Source: a virus. Taken from it: 62,419 nt of DNA. Every line of letters begins with the position of its first letter. Position 1 is the stretch's first letter. The stretch lies in IMG/VR virus record IMGVR_UViG_3300032285_003500, positions 1 to 62,419 of that record. The stretch is one strand, 5' to 3'. Of this stretch, positions 8,027-15,167 are shown in pieces. Position numbers and translations under genes: made by a program. Below the pieces are notes generated by a model. It saw only the letters and a program-made list of their open reading frames with translations. It was not told the origin of the DNA and did not search any database.

Positions 8027-8422
8027 ATGCCAAACTGTATATACTATATCAGCTGGTTCACCTGGCTGGAAGAGGATGCCAACACCAATTGGGATTTTTG
8101 GTACCTCAAACAGGGTAGCCGGCTCAAGCCCAGAAAAACATCAGATCAATCCCACATTGATGCCGATGAGGTTGCTGATGCATTTACAGGAGCTCAGGCT
8201 GCCAAATTGGATAGCCTGGACGCCAATTTCATAAATGATGTGAAACTGCTGGCTTTTGTGGAAGCTGAATCAGATCAGGAGGCAAAGGATCAAATCCTGG
8301 CTGTGTTTCCAGATGCTGAGTTTGACAAATGTGAGCAGATCGATACAGACACACGAAATCAAATCATAGCCATGATAAATCGCACACTGGCCAGAGCAGG
8401 GGCTGATCAGGAAAAAACCTGA
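8027..8422 (+). CDS. Hypothetical protein, acidic
   Basis: A 131-aa protein beginning MPNCIYYISWFTWLEED. The N-terminal part is aromatic and the middle and end are acidic and helical (EVADAFTGAQAAKL, EAESDQEAKDQIL). No family is recognised. The ATG at 8027 is preferred because the upstream sequence is AT-rich promoter-like DNA and GGAGGGAG lies 15-20 nt upstream. It is an isolated plus-strand gene within a minus-strand block and ends in a strong hairpin. Confidence 0.55.
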   Translation: MPNCIYYISWFTWLEEDANTNWDFWYLKQGSRLKPRKTSDQSHIDADEVADAFTGAQAAKLDSLDANFINDVKLLAFVEAESDQEAKDQILAVFPDAEFDKCEQIDTDTRNQIIAMINRTLARAGADQEKT

Positions 8423-8428
8423 TCAGCC
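8401..8428. terminator. Bidirectional hairpin between convergent genes
   Basis: GGCTGATCAGG (8401-8411), six A, CCTGATCAGCC (8418-8428): an 11-bp perfect stem. AGTTATTTT follows on the plus strand, giving a partial U-tract. It lies between the ends of the genes at 8027 and 8436 and could end both. Confidence 0.7.
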
Positions 8429-8435
8429 AGTTATT

Positions 8436-8630
8436 TTACTGCTTGAAAGTTTTGGTAGCCCGAATCGCAGCATCCTTGGTGTGTGACACCTGAACAGGTA
8501 CCCAAATCTGGGGTACGGGCAAGCCGTTCTTCAAATACCAGTCACGGTCCACATCAGGAGAATCCATCTCCGCCCAAGTCACATACTTGCCGTCAAACGC
8601 ACGCTGAACAATATCAAAATTACGAGCCAT
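8436..8630 (-). CDS. Small hypothetical protein
   Basis: A 64-aa protein (MARNFDIVQRAFDG...). It is unrecognised, with a mixed charged composition and no membrane segment. It is supported as a real gene by a near-consensus sigma70 promoter (TTGACA, 17 nt, TATTAT), a GGGAGAT Shine-Dalgarno, and a hairpin just after its end. A short highly promoted early gene of this kind is typical of phage host-takeover proteins (inference). Confidence 0.6.
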   Translation of the reverse strand: MARNFDIVQRAFDGKYVTWAEMDSPDVDRDWYLKNGLPVPQIWVPVQVSHTKDAAIRATKTFKQ

Positions 8631-8683
8631 AGTCTAAATCTCCCTGTGTCACTCTGGGTGATCACTATTTGGAGGTTGTTCTC

Positions 8684-8722
8684 AGTATCACATGATACTA
8701 AGATTTGGGCACCATGCCCAAA
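8684..8722 (-). promoter_or_regulatory. Two dyads in the leader of the 64-aa gene
   Basis: AGTATCA-CA-TGATACT (8684-8699) and TTTGGGCA-CCA-TGCCCAAA (8704-8722) are two perfect inverted repeats just downstream of the sigma70 -10 (8726-8731). The second covers the expected transcription start, so it could be an operator or an RNA stem-loop at the 5' end of the message. Confidence 0.5.
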
Positions 8723-8725
8723 CTT

Positions 8726-8754
8726 ATAATACCCTAAATGGGCATTTGTGTCAA
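8726..8754 (-). promoter_or_regulatory. Sigma70-type promoter
   Basis: Minus strand TTGACA (8754-8749), 17-nt spacer, TATTAT (8731-8726). It drives the 64-aa gene and is among the best early promoters in the window. The -35 box touches the end of the upstream gene (stop at 8751). Confidence 0.7.
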
Positions 8755-9476
8755 GTCCACAAATTCATTCTCACTGCCACCAGCCGCATCAGCATGGCCT
8801 GATCTTCCTCCAAAAACTGTTGTTCCAGAGCATGAATATCGTGGATGATGTTCATGCTGGAATCCTGGGCCTGTGAGTCCAGATCAAAAATATCCTGATT
8901 TGTCTTACAAAAATGATCCCAACCACTTGCCTGGTAGGGATCCACACGACCAGGGCGGACGCTGGTCCACCAGTGGTAGAGTTCCACGATTTCTTTGCGA
9001 GTGATAGTTTGCTGTTCACAGCCTTCCTCCTCCAAAGGCTTCAGCAGATATGCCACACCAGCTTTGGGGTTCCGCACTGCAATCCGCAGCATACGCTTCC
9101 AGCGCGGCTTGAGTTGATTGTACCATTCAGGCAGGAAAATTGTGGCCATGTTGGCACACTCAATTTCCACAAAATCCACCAACAGCTGAAAGTTTGTGTG
9201 GATCATCAGCTCAGGTTTGTCATGATAACCAGGCTCCAAACCTGAGCTCACCACATGATAACGGTTTGTGGTACGATAGCGAATCCACCAGGTAATATTT
9301 TTGAGGGGTCTGCACCCTGCGCGCCAAATGTCCTCAATCCAATCAGGCACTGTTTCCTTGAGCCAAAAAGCCCAGGGCTGTTGCTGCTTGCAAAGCGTTC
9401 TCCAGTCACTCCACTCTTTGTGGGTGGCAGCCTGAGGCTTGTGCAAGTTCCAATAATCTTGGGAGAAAATGTTCAT
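8751..9476 (-). CDS. Hypothetical Trp-rich protein
   Basis: A 241-aa protein with many Trp and Tyr residues (EWSDWRTL, PWAFWLKETVPDW, ITWWIRY, LYHWWTSVRPGRVDPYQASGW). No recognised domain. No signal peptide or membrane helix. The WWTSxRP...DPYxASGW segment resembles one seen in other large-phage hypothetical proteins, recalled rather than searched. A possible TTGACA-containing promoter lies just upstream. Confidence 0.55.
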   Translation of the reverse strand: MNIFSQDYWNLHKPQAATHKEWSDWRTLCKQQQPWAFWLKETVPDWIEDIWRAGCRPLKNITWWIRYRTTNRYHVVSSGLEPGYHDKPELMIHTNFQLLVDFVEIECANMATIFLPEWYNQLKPRWKRMLRIAVRNPKAGVAYLLKPLEEEGCEQQTITRKEIVELYHWWTSVRPGRVDPYQASGWDHFCKTNQDIFDLDSQAQDSSMNIIHDIHALEQQFLEEDQAMLMRLVAVRMNLWT

Positions 9477-9484
9477 GTGGTGAA

Positions 9485-9511
9485 CCTATACGGATAGGAT
9501 TATTATGTCAA
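9485..9511 (-). promoter_or_regulatory. Possible sigma70-type promoter
   Basis: Minus strand TTGACA (9511-9506) with TATAGG 15 nt downstream (9490-9485). The -35 is perfect, but spacer and -10 are poor. It overlaps the end of the TrmH-type gene and would serve the 241-aa gene. Confidence 0.35.
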
Positions 9512-10158
9512 TACCAGCCCATCTGTGCAACCATCTGGCTGGCAGAAATAGCATAGGCCATACTAACATTGTGTGACCTGATCACGCCAGATTGTGGAAT
9601 GCTCACAGTCTCAGCCTTGAGTCGCGGGGCACGATCCAAGATACTCTGCGGGATTCCACTGTTTTCGGTTCCCAACGTGAGCATGGGCTTGTAGCCCTGT
9701 GTCTCAATACGCATGATATGAGTATTCCAGTCAAAATTATAAACGTTCTGTCCGCCCTGCTCCACGAAGATGGGTATAACCTTATGAGTGTGGCAGAAGC
9801 CTTCAAAAAGATCAGCATTCAACTCAGCGTTGCAGTCCACGCCCCACACCTTGTCCACGTGTGTATAATGGGCTGCTCCCACCAATCCTCGGTTGTCAAT
9901 CTTGCGACGACCAAACACAACTGCCCGTTCTGCGCCCATCAAGTGTGCGCTGCGGATCACAGTGCTGATGTTCATGTCACTTAGCACATTCAAACAGCAC
10001 ACCCAGAATGGAAACACGTTGTTCTGTGTGATAGCTTTGAGCTCAGCTACACTCAGTCCCTTGAGATGGTCATGCACATTATAACCGCTGTTGTTCTGCT
10101 CAATGAATAGCTCTCTAGTCTCACGAACGTTCAGGTCAATGTGTTTTTCTAAAGCCAT
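9508..10158 (-). CDS. TrmH/SpoU-family RNA 2'-O-methyltransferase
   Basis: A 216-aa SPOUT methyltransferase with the three family motifs: motif 1 around NISTVIRSAHLMGA (63-76), motif 2 LGTENSGIP near 162-170, and motif 3 IPQSGVIRSHNVSMAYAI near 188-205. These form the knotted SAM site. Family members 2'-O-methylate tRNA or rRNA. The target is not predictable; modification of host tRNA or rRNA, or protection against a tRNA-cleaving defence, are possibilities. It overlaps the end of the HRTDGP-repeat gene by 10 nt and is last in the operon starting at 11160. Confidence 0.85.
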   Translation of the reverse strand: MALEKHIDLNVRETRELFIEQNNSGYNVHDHLKGLSVAELKAITQNNVFPFWVCCLNVLSDMNISTVIRSAHLMGAERAVVFGRRKIDNRGLVGAAHYTHVDKVWGVDCNAELNADLFEGFCHTHKVIPIFVEQGGQNVYNFDWNTHIMRIETQGYKPMLTLGTENSGIPQSILDRAPRLKAETVSIPQSGVIRSHNVSMAYAISASQMVAQMGWY

Positions 10159-10577
10159 GTCAAATTAAACTCCACTTGTGCGGACTCGTCCCAAGGCCAG
10201 GCGATATCGCGCTGCTGCATCCAAGAGGTGATTTCCTCGGTGAGATTTTGTCCGCGGATCCACCAATACTGTGTGCCATAGGCATCTATCACCGCAGGCC
10301 CATCTGTTCTATGCCGGAGGCCGTTTACAATCCACTCCTTTATTCCATTTATATTAGTCACCGCAGGTCCGTCTGTGCGATGCACTTTGTTGTTCACATA
10401 CCATACCTGTGTGCCATTCGCATAAATCCCCGCAGGTCCATCTGTTCGATGCCGTTTTCCGTGTTCATACCACAATTGTGTGCCGTCCGCAAGTATCACC
10501 GATGGTCCATCAGTTCGATGAAACATGCTGTTCACACGCCACGTCTGGATTCCATCAGCTTCTACAGCTAGCACCAT
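10149..10577 (-). CDS. HRTDGP-repeat (MORN-like) protein
   Basis: A 142-aa protein made mostly of four copies of a 23-residue repeat with core HRTDGPA followed by a DGTQxWYxNGK-type strand. This is the beta-hairpin repeat common in large phages and giant viruses and related to MORN repeats. The C-terminal 30 residues are non-repetitive and end FNLTWL, the F-x-L-x-W ending also found on five other small proteins here. Such solenoids usually bind proteins or lipids; the partner is unknown. It overlaps both neighbours (TrmH start, 78-aa gene end). Confidence 0.7.
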   Translation of the reverse strand: MVLAVEADGIQTWRVNSMFHRTDGPSVILADGTQLWYEHGKRHRTDGPAGIYANGTQVWYVNNKVHRTDGPAVTNINGIKEWIVNGLRHRTDGPAVIDAYGTQYWWIRGQNLTEEITSWMQQRDIAWPWDESAQVEFNLTWL

Positions 10578-10804
10578 TTTAACACGAACTCTGTCATATC
10601 TTCCACAGTGTCAAAATAAAGAATATAATAAAGGTGTGAGGGACCTGAGGGGTATAATACAGCGTTTTGAGATCTGAACCAGTTGATCACTTGCTGGTAA
10701 TCCTCCCATTTACCCACCTCTGAGGCAATTGTTTTGCCAATCTTCCCCCACATATGAGAGCCAAGGTGGACTCTCAGCGGGGGCGGAGTGCCTGTTGCAA
10801 TCAC
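10568..10804 (-). CDS. Small F-x-L-x-W family protein
   Basis: A 78-aa protein ending YFDTVEDMTEFVLKWC. The ending (acidic loop, aromatic, F-x-L-x-W) matches the four tandem small genes at 48498-49599, and similar endings occur in marine T4-like phage proteins (memory). Function unknown. It starts 4 nt inside the end of the upstream gene and overlaps the repeat-protein start by 10 nt. Confidence 0.6.
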   Translation of the reverse strand: MIATGTPPPLRVHLGSHMWGKIGKTIASEVGKWEDYQQVINWFRSQNAVLYPSGPSHLYYILYFDTVEDMTEFVLKWC

Positions 10805-11160
10805 TGCACCAGCTCAATCAGATCACTGTAATAGTTGGCCACTTCGCTCAAGCCTCCACTGTGTCCCATCTGCCAGGCCTTGCTGTAAAGCAAATCTGCC
10901 TTATCATGCCCCTTCATGTGATAAAAGCTTTCCAGATCATCACGGAACTGATTCTCCAGCACTGCACTGCGAGCATGGTAGCTGGCCACCTGATTCAGGT
11001 GTTCTTTCATCACATGATCATAGTTTTCCAGCTGGTCTGCGTAAGCACGAAGTTGAGCTGGTGTGGCATCCCTACCCAGCAAAGGCTTGCGGGGACGCGA
11101 CGGGAAAGTATCACGATTCTGGTATGCATTGCTTTCCAGCTTGGTCCACACATCCTCCAT
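10801..11160 (-). CDS. Hypothetical helical protein
   Basis: A 119-aa largely helical protein (PAQLRAYADQLENYDHVMKE, ENQFRDDLESFYHMK). No family recognised. It is first in a four-gene early operon (119-aa, 78-aa, repeat protein, TrmH). The start is preceded by AGGAGAAG and a good sigma70 promoter. Confidence 0.6.
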   Translation of the reverse strand: MEDVWTKLESNAYQNRDTFPSRPRKPLLGRDATPAQLRAYADQLENYDHVMKEHLNQVASYHARSAVLENQFRDDLESFYHMKGHDKADLLYSKAWQMGHSGGLSEVANYYSDLIELVQ

Positions 11161-11188
11161 GGCTACTTCTCCTGTTTCTTACAGGGTC

Positions 11189-11216
11189 AATATAGCATAT
11201 ATTCAGCCCAGGTCAA
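11189..11216 (-). promoter_or_regulatory. Sigma70-type promoter for the 11160-9508 operon
   Basis: Minus strand TTGACC (11216-11211), 16-nt spacer, TATATT (11194-11189), then AGGAGAAG before the ATG at 11160. The -35 overlaps the stop of the adenine methyltransferase. Confidence 0.65.
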
Positions 11217-12385
11217 CACTTATTTTTGATAAGGAACTCTTCTATGGTATTGATTTCATTATCATCAAACCCAAAAATTGTATAAATTTCGGCATCATGC
11301 CAGCTCTTGTTTTCATCCAACAAGGGCATTTGATAGAGTGCTGTGGCATTAAAACCACCGCTTTTGGTGGAATTTACAAAAAATCTATAAGCATTGCTGG
11401 TAAAAAAACTCAGAGCATTTAGAGCTTTTTTCTTACTGGAATATGTGATTTGGAAGGCATTACCACCAGCAACATGAGTATTACTATACAAGATATATCT
11501 GTGTGGCTGATCTGGCTGGTAATAGTAACCACTGTTATTAAAGATCACATTATGACCTTGGAGGCTACTCACATCCTGTTTAGTAAACCAGGTTTCAGTG
11601 CTGCTATGAACCACTGGATTTACAAACTTGCCCTTGCTCTTTTCCGAGAACAAATCGTTCTCCCTGGGATGAGGACTACTATAAAGTCTCTGTAGCAGAG
11701 TTTTGGCAGGAGGAAAAGGACTCCCTTTCATTTTGGAACATATGGTATCAGCCAACTGTGACTCAGCACTGGTGTAAATCTTGTTTCCATCATATGCAGG
11801 TACTCCGTTCTTCTTTACAACAAATGCACAAATGCTTTCGCCCACAGCGAAATAATTGCTCACATCTTTGTTGAGCCACACAATTTGATTGCCAGCCAAA
11901 CAAGCCCGTGCGTCCTTGGCTACAGTAATATCCTGATCCATCCAACTGTTGGGGATCACAAACGCCAGATGCCCCTTGTCCTCCAGCAAATCTAGTCCAC
12001 GTTCTACAAAATTATACCAAATTTTGATACGTTTACTTTCATCACTTTGATAAGGTGGGTTTCCCACAATCACATCAAACTTCATATCACCCCAATCATG
12101 AGTCAAAAAGTCGCTGACCATCAAATGATCACTCACCAACTTTTTGTTGTTCCTGGCATAGTTTACCCTGAGAATGTTGGTTTCACAACCCCAGATTCGC
12201 TGTGCAATATTTGTGTGTGAATGACCAGCCATGCGCAGCCTACGCTCTATTTCCACAAGAAATTGACCACCGCCCATGGCAGGATCCAGGAAGCTGGTGG
12301 TTGAGCTCTGCCACACTTCAGGTGGAAGTTGATCCAGAATCTCAGTGACCAATGGCTGTATTTGGAATTTTAGACGACTGATCAA
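11213..12385 (-). CDS. N6-adenine DNA methyltransferase (Eco57I-like)
   Basis: A 390-aa DNA methyltransferase. Motif I is DPAMGGGQF at about 34-42, a catalytic NPPY motif is at 109-112 within VIVGNPPYQS, and VIPNSWM follows. The C-terminal half (about 200-390) has no methyltransferase motif and should hold target recognition. No restriction endonuclease is nearby, so it is an orphan, most simply used to protect phage DNA from host restriction. The start is TTG: AAGGA lies 8 nt upstream and no in-frame ATG is near. It has its own sigma70 promoter. Confidence 0.8.
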   Translation of the reverse strand: MISRLKFQIQPLVTEILDQLPPEVWQSSTTSFLDPAMGGGQFLVEIERRLRMAGHSHTNIAQRIWGCETNILRVNYARNNKKLVSDHLMVSDFLTHDWGDMKFDVIVGNPPYQSDESKRIKIWYNFVERGLDLLEDKGHLAFVIPNSWMDQDITVAKDARACLAGNQIVWLNKDVSNYFAVGESICAFVVKKNGVPAYDGNKIYTSAESQLADTICSKMKGSPFPPAKTLLQRLYSSPHPRENDLFSEKSKGKFVNPVVHSSTETWFTKQDVSSLQGHNVIFNNSGYYYQPDQPHRYILYSNTHVAGGNAFQITYSSKKKALNALSFFTSNAYRFFVNSTKSGGFNATALYQMPLLDENKSWHDAEIYTIFGFDDNEINTIEEFLIKNKC

Positions 12386-12410
12386 CTCTCGGATCCTTTA
12401 TAATATTTTC

Positions 12411-12438
12411 AATATAGATTGAATTGCTATTATGTCAA
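12411..12438 (-). promoter_or_regulatory. Sigma70-type promoter for the methyltransferase
   Basis: Minus strand TTGACA (12438-12433), 16-nt spacer, TATATT (12416-12411), 26 nt before the TTG start. Confidence 0.65.
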
Positions 12439-12446
12439 CACCTGGT

Positions 12447-12722
12447 TTATTGGGTAGCTGGGATCAGACCTACTCTCCCCACCAAATGGGGAGATAGCAA
12501 TGAAAGGATATTGGTATAGCCATCACAGAGCAGAATTTCTTGGACTGATCCTAGGATCGCAAGCGGTTTCTCGGTACTTGCTGCAAGTGTTGCTTGCACA
12601 TCCACTATCTCGAACACACAGTTCAGAAGCGGCAAAGTTGAACAGACAATTCCACTAACTGTTTCAACTCCTGGTTGTTCACTGAGGACGGTGAGAGCAA
12701 CCCATTTATAACCAAATGCCAC
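12447..12722 (-). CDS. Weak small hypothetical frame
   Basis: A 91-aa frame starting MAFGYKWVALTVLSEQPG. The start overlaps the end of the next upstream frame by 17 nt. There is no convincing Shine-Dalgarno and no recognised family. The hydrophobic middle (LPLLNCVFEIVDVQATLA) is not long enough for a confident membrane helix. It could be the second half of a frameshifted gene with 12706-12900. Low confidence. Confidence 0.25.
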   Translation of the reverse strand: MAFGYKWVALTVLSEQPGVETVSGIVCSTLPLLNCVFEIVDVQATLAASTEKPLAILGSVQEILLCDGYTNILSLLSPHLVGRVGLIPATQ

Positions 12723-12900
12723 ACATTTGAAAGATGATTTGAGTGCCCTCTGTTGCTACTGGGGCACATATTCCGGGTTCGCACTGGAGAGTTTTGTCAT
12801 CGGCAACCAGCGGTGCTTCCCGGTCGCTGATAAGCCCAGCATTTTTTTGCGTTCCTGATGGAGACCATCCCTTCCGCCACCAGCAGCCAATAGCTGGCAT
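12706..12900 (-). CDS. Weak small hypothetical frame, Cys-containing
   Basis: A 64-aa frame starting MPAIGCWWRKGWSPSG. It includes CEPGICAP. A TATAAT lies 11-16 nt upstream on the minus strand, but no -35 or Shine-Dalgarno was found. Unrecognised; low confidence. Confidence 0.25.
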   Translation of the reverse strand: MPAIGCWWRKGWSPSGTQKNAGLISDREAPLVADDKTLQCEPGICAPVATEGTQIIFQMCGIWL

Positions 12901-12958
12901 ATTCAAGCTTATTATATGTTTTTTCGTTGCTTATTATGTGAGGGATAGGCACAGCATT

Positions 12959-13678
12959 TCAAATGCTGCGCACACGAACCATCAAGTAAGTTGATAGATA
13001 TGGATGTTCAATCACCAAATTTCGCGCTAGAGCATGAACACTGTAATTGCCCTCCAACATCCGTTCCAATCTGAGAGCCTGGCTGTTCACAGTTTCATCC
13101 AAACTGAGACCTTGTTCAGGTAGCTCTTCTGTTATACCCAAATATTCCAGGTTCCATTGCACTGCTTCTCTCATGAATATCAGATCAGCATCGTTCAAAT
13201 AAACATCGCTCAAACTGCTTTCACTCAACCATTCCTTGACCTGCTGATCAGGTTTGGTGGGCACTTGCTTTATGTCCACATACTTGCGCAAATTGTTGGG
13301 AGTTACAACCTCCAATTTGCCCTTGGGTAACCGGAGACTGGTAAACTGCCACTCTTGTACATTTGTGAGTAGTGTGATCTCTTTGAGCAAGGACGTCAAA
13401 CGTTCGGGGAATTGGTCATTGCGCTTGAACTCTGCAAATGTGAGATAGTAGCCTTCCTTGCTGGGTGCAGGTGAAACATCAGTGTCCTGAACCTGTGTGG
13501 GGCTGCGCTCAATAAAGTTGCTCAAATCGTGTGCAGGATTTTCTTCAAAGGCATAAAAGCCCACCACAATCATGCGCTTGTCATCCAACTTGCTGTTGAA
13601 CTCGTCAATGGTGAGCATGGGTAACACCATGCCATCCAGATCACCTGCTCGGAGACCTTCTGTTATAAATTCGCTCAT
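12959..13678 (-). CDS. Conserved large-phage protein
   Basis: A 239-aa soluble protein beginning MSEFITEGLRAGDLDGMVLPM. From memory it resembles a protein found next to a partner like 13675-14169 in jumbo T4-like phages; no function is established. GFYAFEENPAHDLSNFIERS and VSPAPSKEGYYLTFAEF suggest an alpha/beta domain. It overlaps the upstream gene by 4 nt, so the two are co-translated and may form a complex. Confidence 0.65.
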   Translation of the reverse strand: MSEFITEGLRAGDLDGMVLPMLTIDEFNSKLDDKRMIVVGFYAFEENPAHDLSNFIERSPTQVQDTDVSPAPSKEGYYLTFAEFKRNDQFPERLTSLLKEITLLTNVQEWQFTSLRLPKGKLEVVTPNNLRKYVDIKQVPTKPDQQVKEWLSESSLSDVYLNDADLIFMREAVQWNLEYLGITEELPEQGLSLDETVNSQALRLERMLEGNYSVHALARNLVIEHPYLSTYLMVRVRSI

Positions 13679-14169
13679 AGTGTGGTGCCCTTTGCCAGCT
13701 GATCTTCTGCCTCGTCAGCATCATCTGCCTCCATGTCATACTGATCCAACATGTCCTGGTTCACAGCTTCCACAAAGCGGCGCGGGATACTCATATATAC
13801 GATCCAAATGGGTTTCTTTTTCATTCGGGGCTTTTTGGTTCCTGGTTCATAGTCACTGGGGCTTTTTACCTCCACTGGAACCTCTTCCTGGGCCTTTTGG
13901 AATTTGATACGAGTGCCATGGGGAGTAAGTCTTAATCCACCCTCAGGATCGGGCATTTGTTCATATTCATACTTGAATGCCACATCCACCCAGTATTTGC
14001 GAACCACAGGGCCTTTTACCAAAACCCCTTTGATCCAATTTTTAAAAACATACAGGTTACTGTCGTCGAGATAAGTCTCAACGTCAATCATGATGTCCAG
14101 CAGGTCGTCTTGACTGCTGAGTTTATCTACAATTTCACTTGCGTCGTTTTCGGTGATGATCTGAGCCAT
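13675..14169 (-). CDS. Conserved large-phage protein
   Basis: A 164-aa protein. The central part (VKGPVVRKYWVDVAFKYEY, LTPHGTRIKF, SPSDYEPGTKKP) resembles a conserved jumbo-phage protein recalled from Rhizobium/Agrobacterium T4-like phages. The C-terminus is acidic (DMEADDADEAEDQ). Function unknown; a virion or assembly role is plausible given a perfect TATAAATA late box 24 nt upstream. Confidence 0.65.
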   Translation of the reverse strand: MAQIITENDASEIVDKLSSQDDLLDIMIDVETYLDDSNLYVFKNWIKGVLVKGPVVRKYWVDVAFKYEYEQMPDPEGGLRLTPHGTRIKFQKAQEEVPVEVKSPSDYEPGTKKPRMKKKPIWIVYMSIPRRFVEAVNQDMLDQYDMEADDADEAEDQLAKGTTL

Positions 14170-14193
14170 ATTATCAAGTGTCCACTTTAGGAG

Positions 14194-14201
14194 TATTTAT
14201 A
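14194..14201 (-). promoter_or_regulatory. TATAAATA late-promoter box
   Basis: A full TATAAATA on the minus strand, 24 nt before the ATG at 14169. It drives the 13675/12959 pair. Confidence 0.6.
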
Positions 14202-14227
14202 TGGTGTCAGTGGTTACGGATATTGTC

Positions 14228-14264
14228 GTGTGCCAGGAACGATGCCCATTTATCCCTGGCACAC
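14228..14264. terminator. Inverted repeat after phoH
   Basis: GTGTGCCAGG (14228-14237) and CCTGGCACAC (14255-14264) form a 10-bp stem around a 17-nt loop, just past the end of phoH on the minus strand. There is no U-tract, so it may be a processing or mRNA-stability hairpin rather than an intrinsic terminator. Confidence 0.45.
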
Positions 14265-14277
14265 AACAATTCAGGCA

Positions 14278-15033
14278 CTAGTTGCGATACATGTCCAACA
14301 CTGTGTCAATGATTGGATGACGCTCAATATCTGCTGGTTTGAATTCACAAACAGCAATACCAGATCTGCTACGAGCGCGAGCCATCACATCTTTGAGACC
14401 GTTCAGTTCAAAGCCTCTGTCATGCTGCTGTATGTCGCCTGTGACAATGATTTTACTACCGTCTCCAATACGGGTCAGCAGCATTTGCATCTGATTGGGG
14501 GTGCTGTTCTGAAACTCATCTCCAATGATCCAAGCTTCTTTAAAAGTGCGACCTCGCATATATGCCAGTGGCGCAATCTCTATGATTCCATCTTCAATCA
14601 TAGTAAGCACTTGTTTTTTGGTGTAATATTCATAAAAATAATCCAGTATGGGCAGAACCCATGGTTGCATTTTTTCAACTAGTGTTCCAGGAAGGAACCC
14701 ATGTTGTTCATCAACACTAACTGCTGGACGGGTAATAATGATCTTTTTTACGTCACCACGCTTGAGGGCTTGAATTCCTGCAAGTGCAGCAAACATAGTC
14801 TTACCTGTGCCAGCAGGTCCCACAGCAAATACAATATCCAAGCTGGTGTCTTCCAGCTTATCAATATAAAACTCCTGGCTCAAATTTCGGGGCAGGAGTT
14901 GCACTTTGCTCTTGGTGTTTGTCTGGAATTGATCCAGTTCAACAATGTTGTTACGAACATGACGATCTCTGTGCATGTTGCGATCTTCTCTGGGATTTGC
15001 TCGGCTAGAGCGTTTAAATTTCCTGTTTAGAAT
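14278..15033 (-). CDS. phoH: PhoH-like ATPase, probable AUU start
   Basis: A PhoH/RhaA-family P-loop ATPase. Counting from the first ATG (14976), Walker A is GPAGTGKT at 53-60, and a Walker B-like GDEFQN with the family motif NSTPNQM follows. VTGDIQQ and the C-terminal part match PhoH. That ATG has no Shine-Dalgarno. An in-frame ATT at 15033-15031 lies 7 nt after a perfect AAGGAG, with an open frame to the ATG, giving 251 aa with a basic N-terminus (LNRKFKRSSRANPRED). ATT starts are known for bacterial infC. PhoH in phages is widespread, with an unclear role in RNA metabolism or phosphate stress. Confidence 0.8.
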   Translation of the reverse strand: MLNRKFKRSSRANPREDRNMHRDRHVRNNIVELDQFQTNTKSKVQLLPRNLSQEFYIDKLEDTSLDIVFAVGPAGTGKTMFAALAGIQALKRGDVKKIIITRPAVSVDEQHGFLPGTLVEKMQPWVLPILDYFYEYYTKKQVLTMIEDGIIEIAPLAYMRGRTFKEAWIIGDEFQNSTPNQMQMLLTRIGDGSKIIVTGDIQQHDRGFELNGLKDVMARARSRSGIAVCEFKPADIERHPIIDTVLDMYRN

Positions 15034-15040
15034 GGCGAAT

Positions 15041-15046
15041 CTCCTT
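15041..15046 (-). promoter_or_regulatory. Shine-Dalgarno that points to an AUU start
   Basis: AAGGAG on the minus strand (15046-15041), 7 nt before ATT (15033-15031) in the phoH frame. No ATG, GTG or TTG in any frame lies at usable spacing. Confidence 0.6.
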
Positions 15047-15132
15047 GCGAGAGTGGGGCACCAGGTCTATTTAGAACCTTGCCCGGTCAATAATCACACA
15101 CTTTATCCAAATATGTTTGCAGCAGCTATCCA

Positions 15133-15138
15133 TAAATA
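15133..15138 (+). promoter_or_regulatory. TAAATA late-promoter box for the giant fibre
   Basis: CATAAATATC, 29 nt before the ATG at 15168. No clear Shine-Dalgarno lies between box and start. Confidence 0.55.
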
Positions 15139-15167
15139 TCACAAACCGCGGACATCTGTTGAACAAT

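Larger units (their letters stand above)
12386..12958. other. 573-nt region without a confident gene
   Basis: Apart from the methyltransferase promoter this stretch holds only two weak overlapping minus-strand reading frames (listed separately). No tRNA, repeat, known RNA or mobile-element signature was recognised. CTCCCCACCAAATGGGGAG at about 12475-12493 is a 7-bp inverted repeat. The composition is slightly less codon-like than the flanks. It could hold fast-evolving small genes or a non-coding RNA. Confidence 0.4.

Noticed and set aside
12760-12800. tRNA-like T-arm (GGGTTCGCAC)
   Set aside because: No acceptor stem, anticodon arm or D-arm pairing could be found around it.
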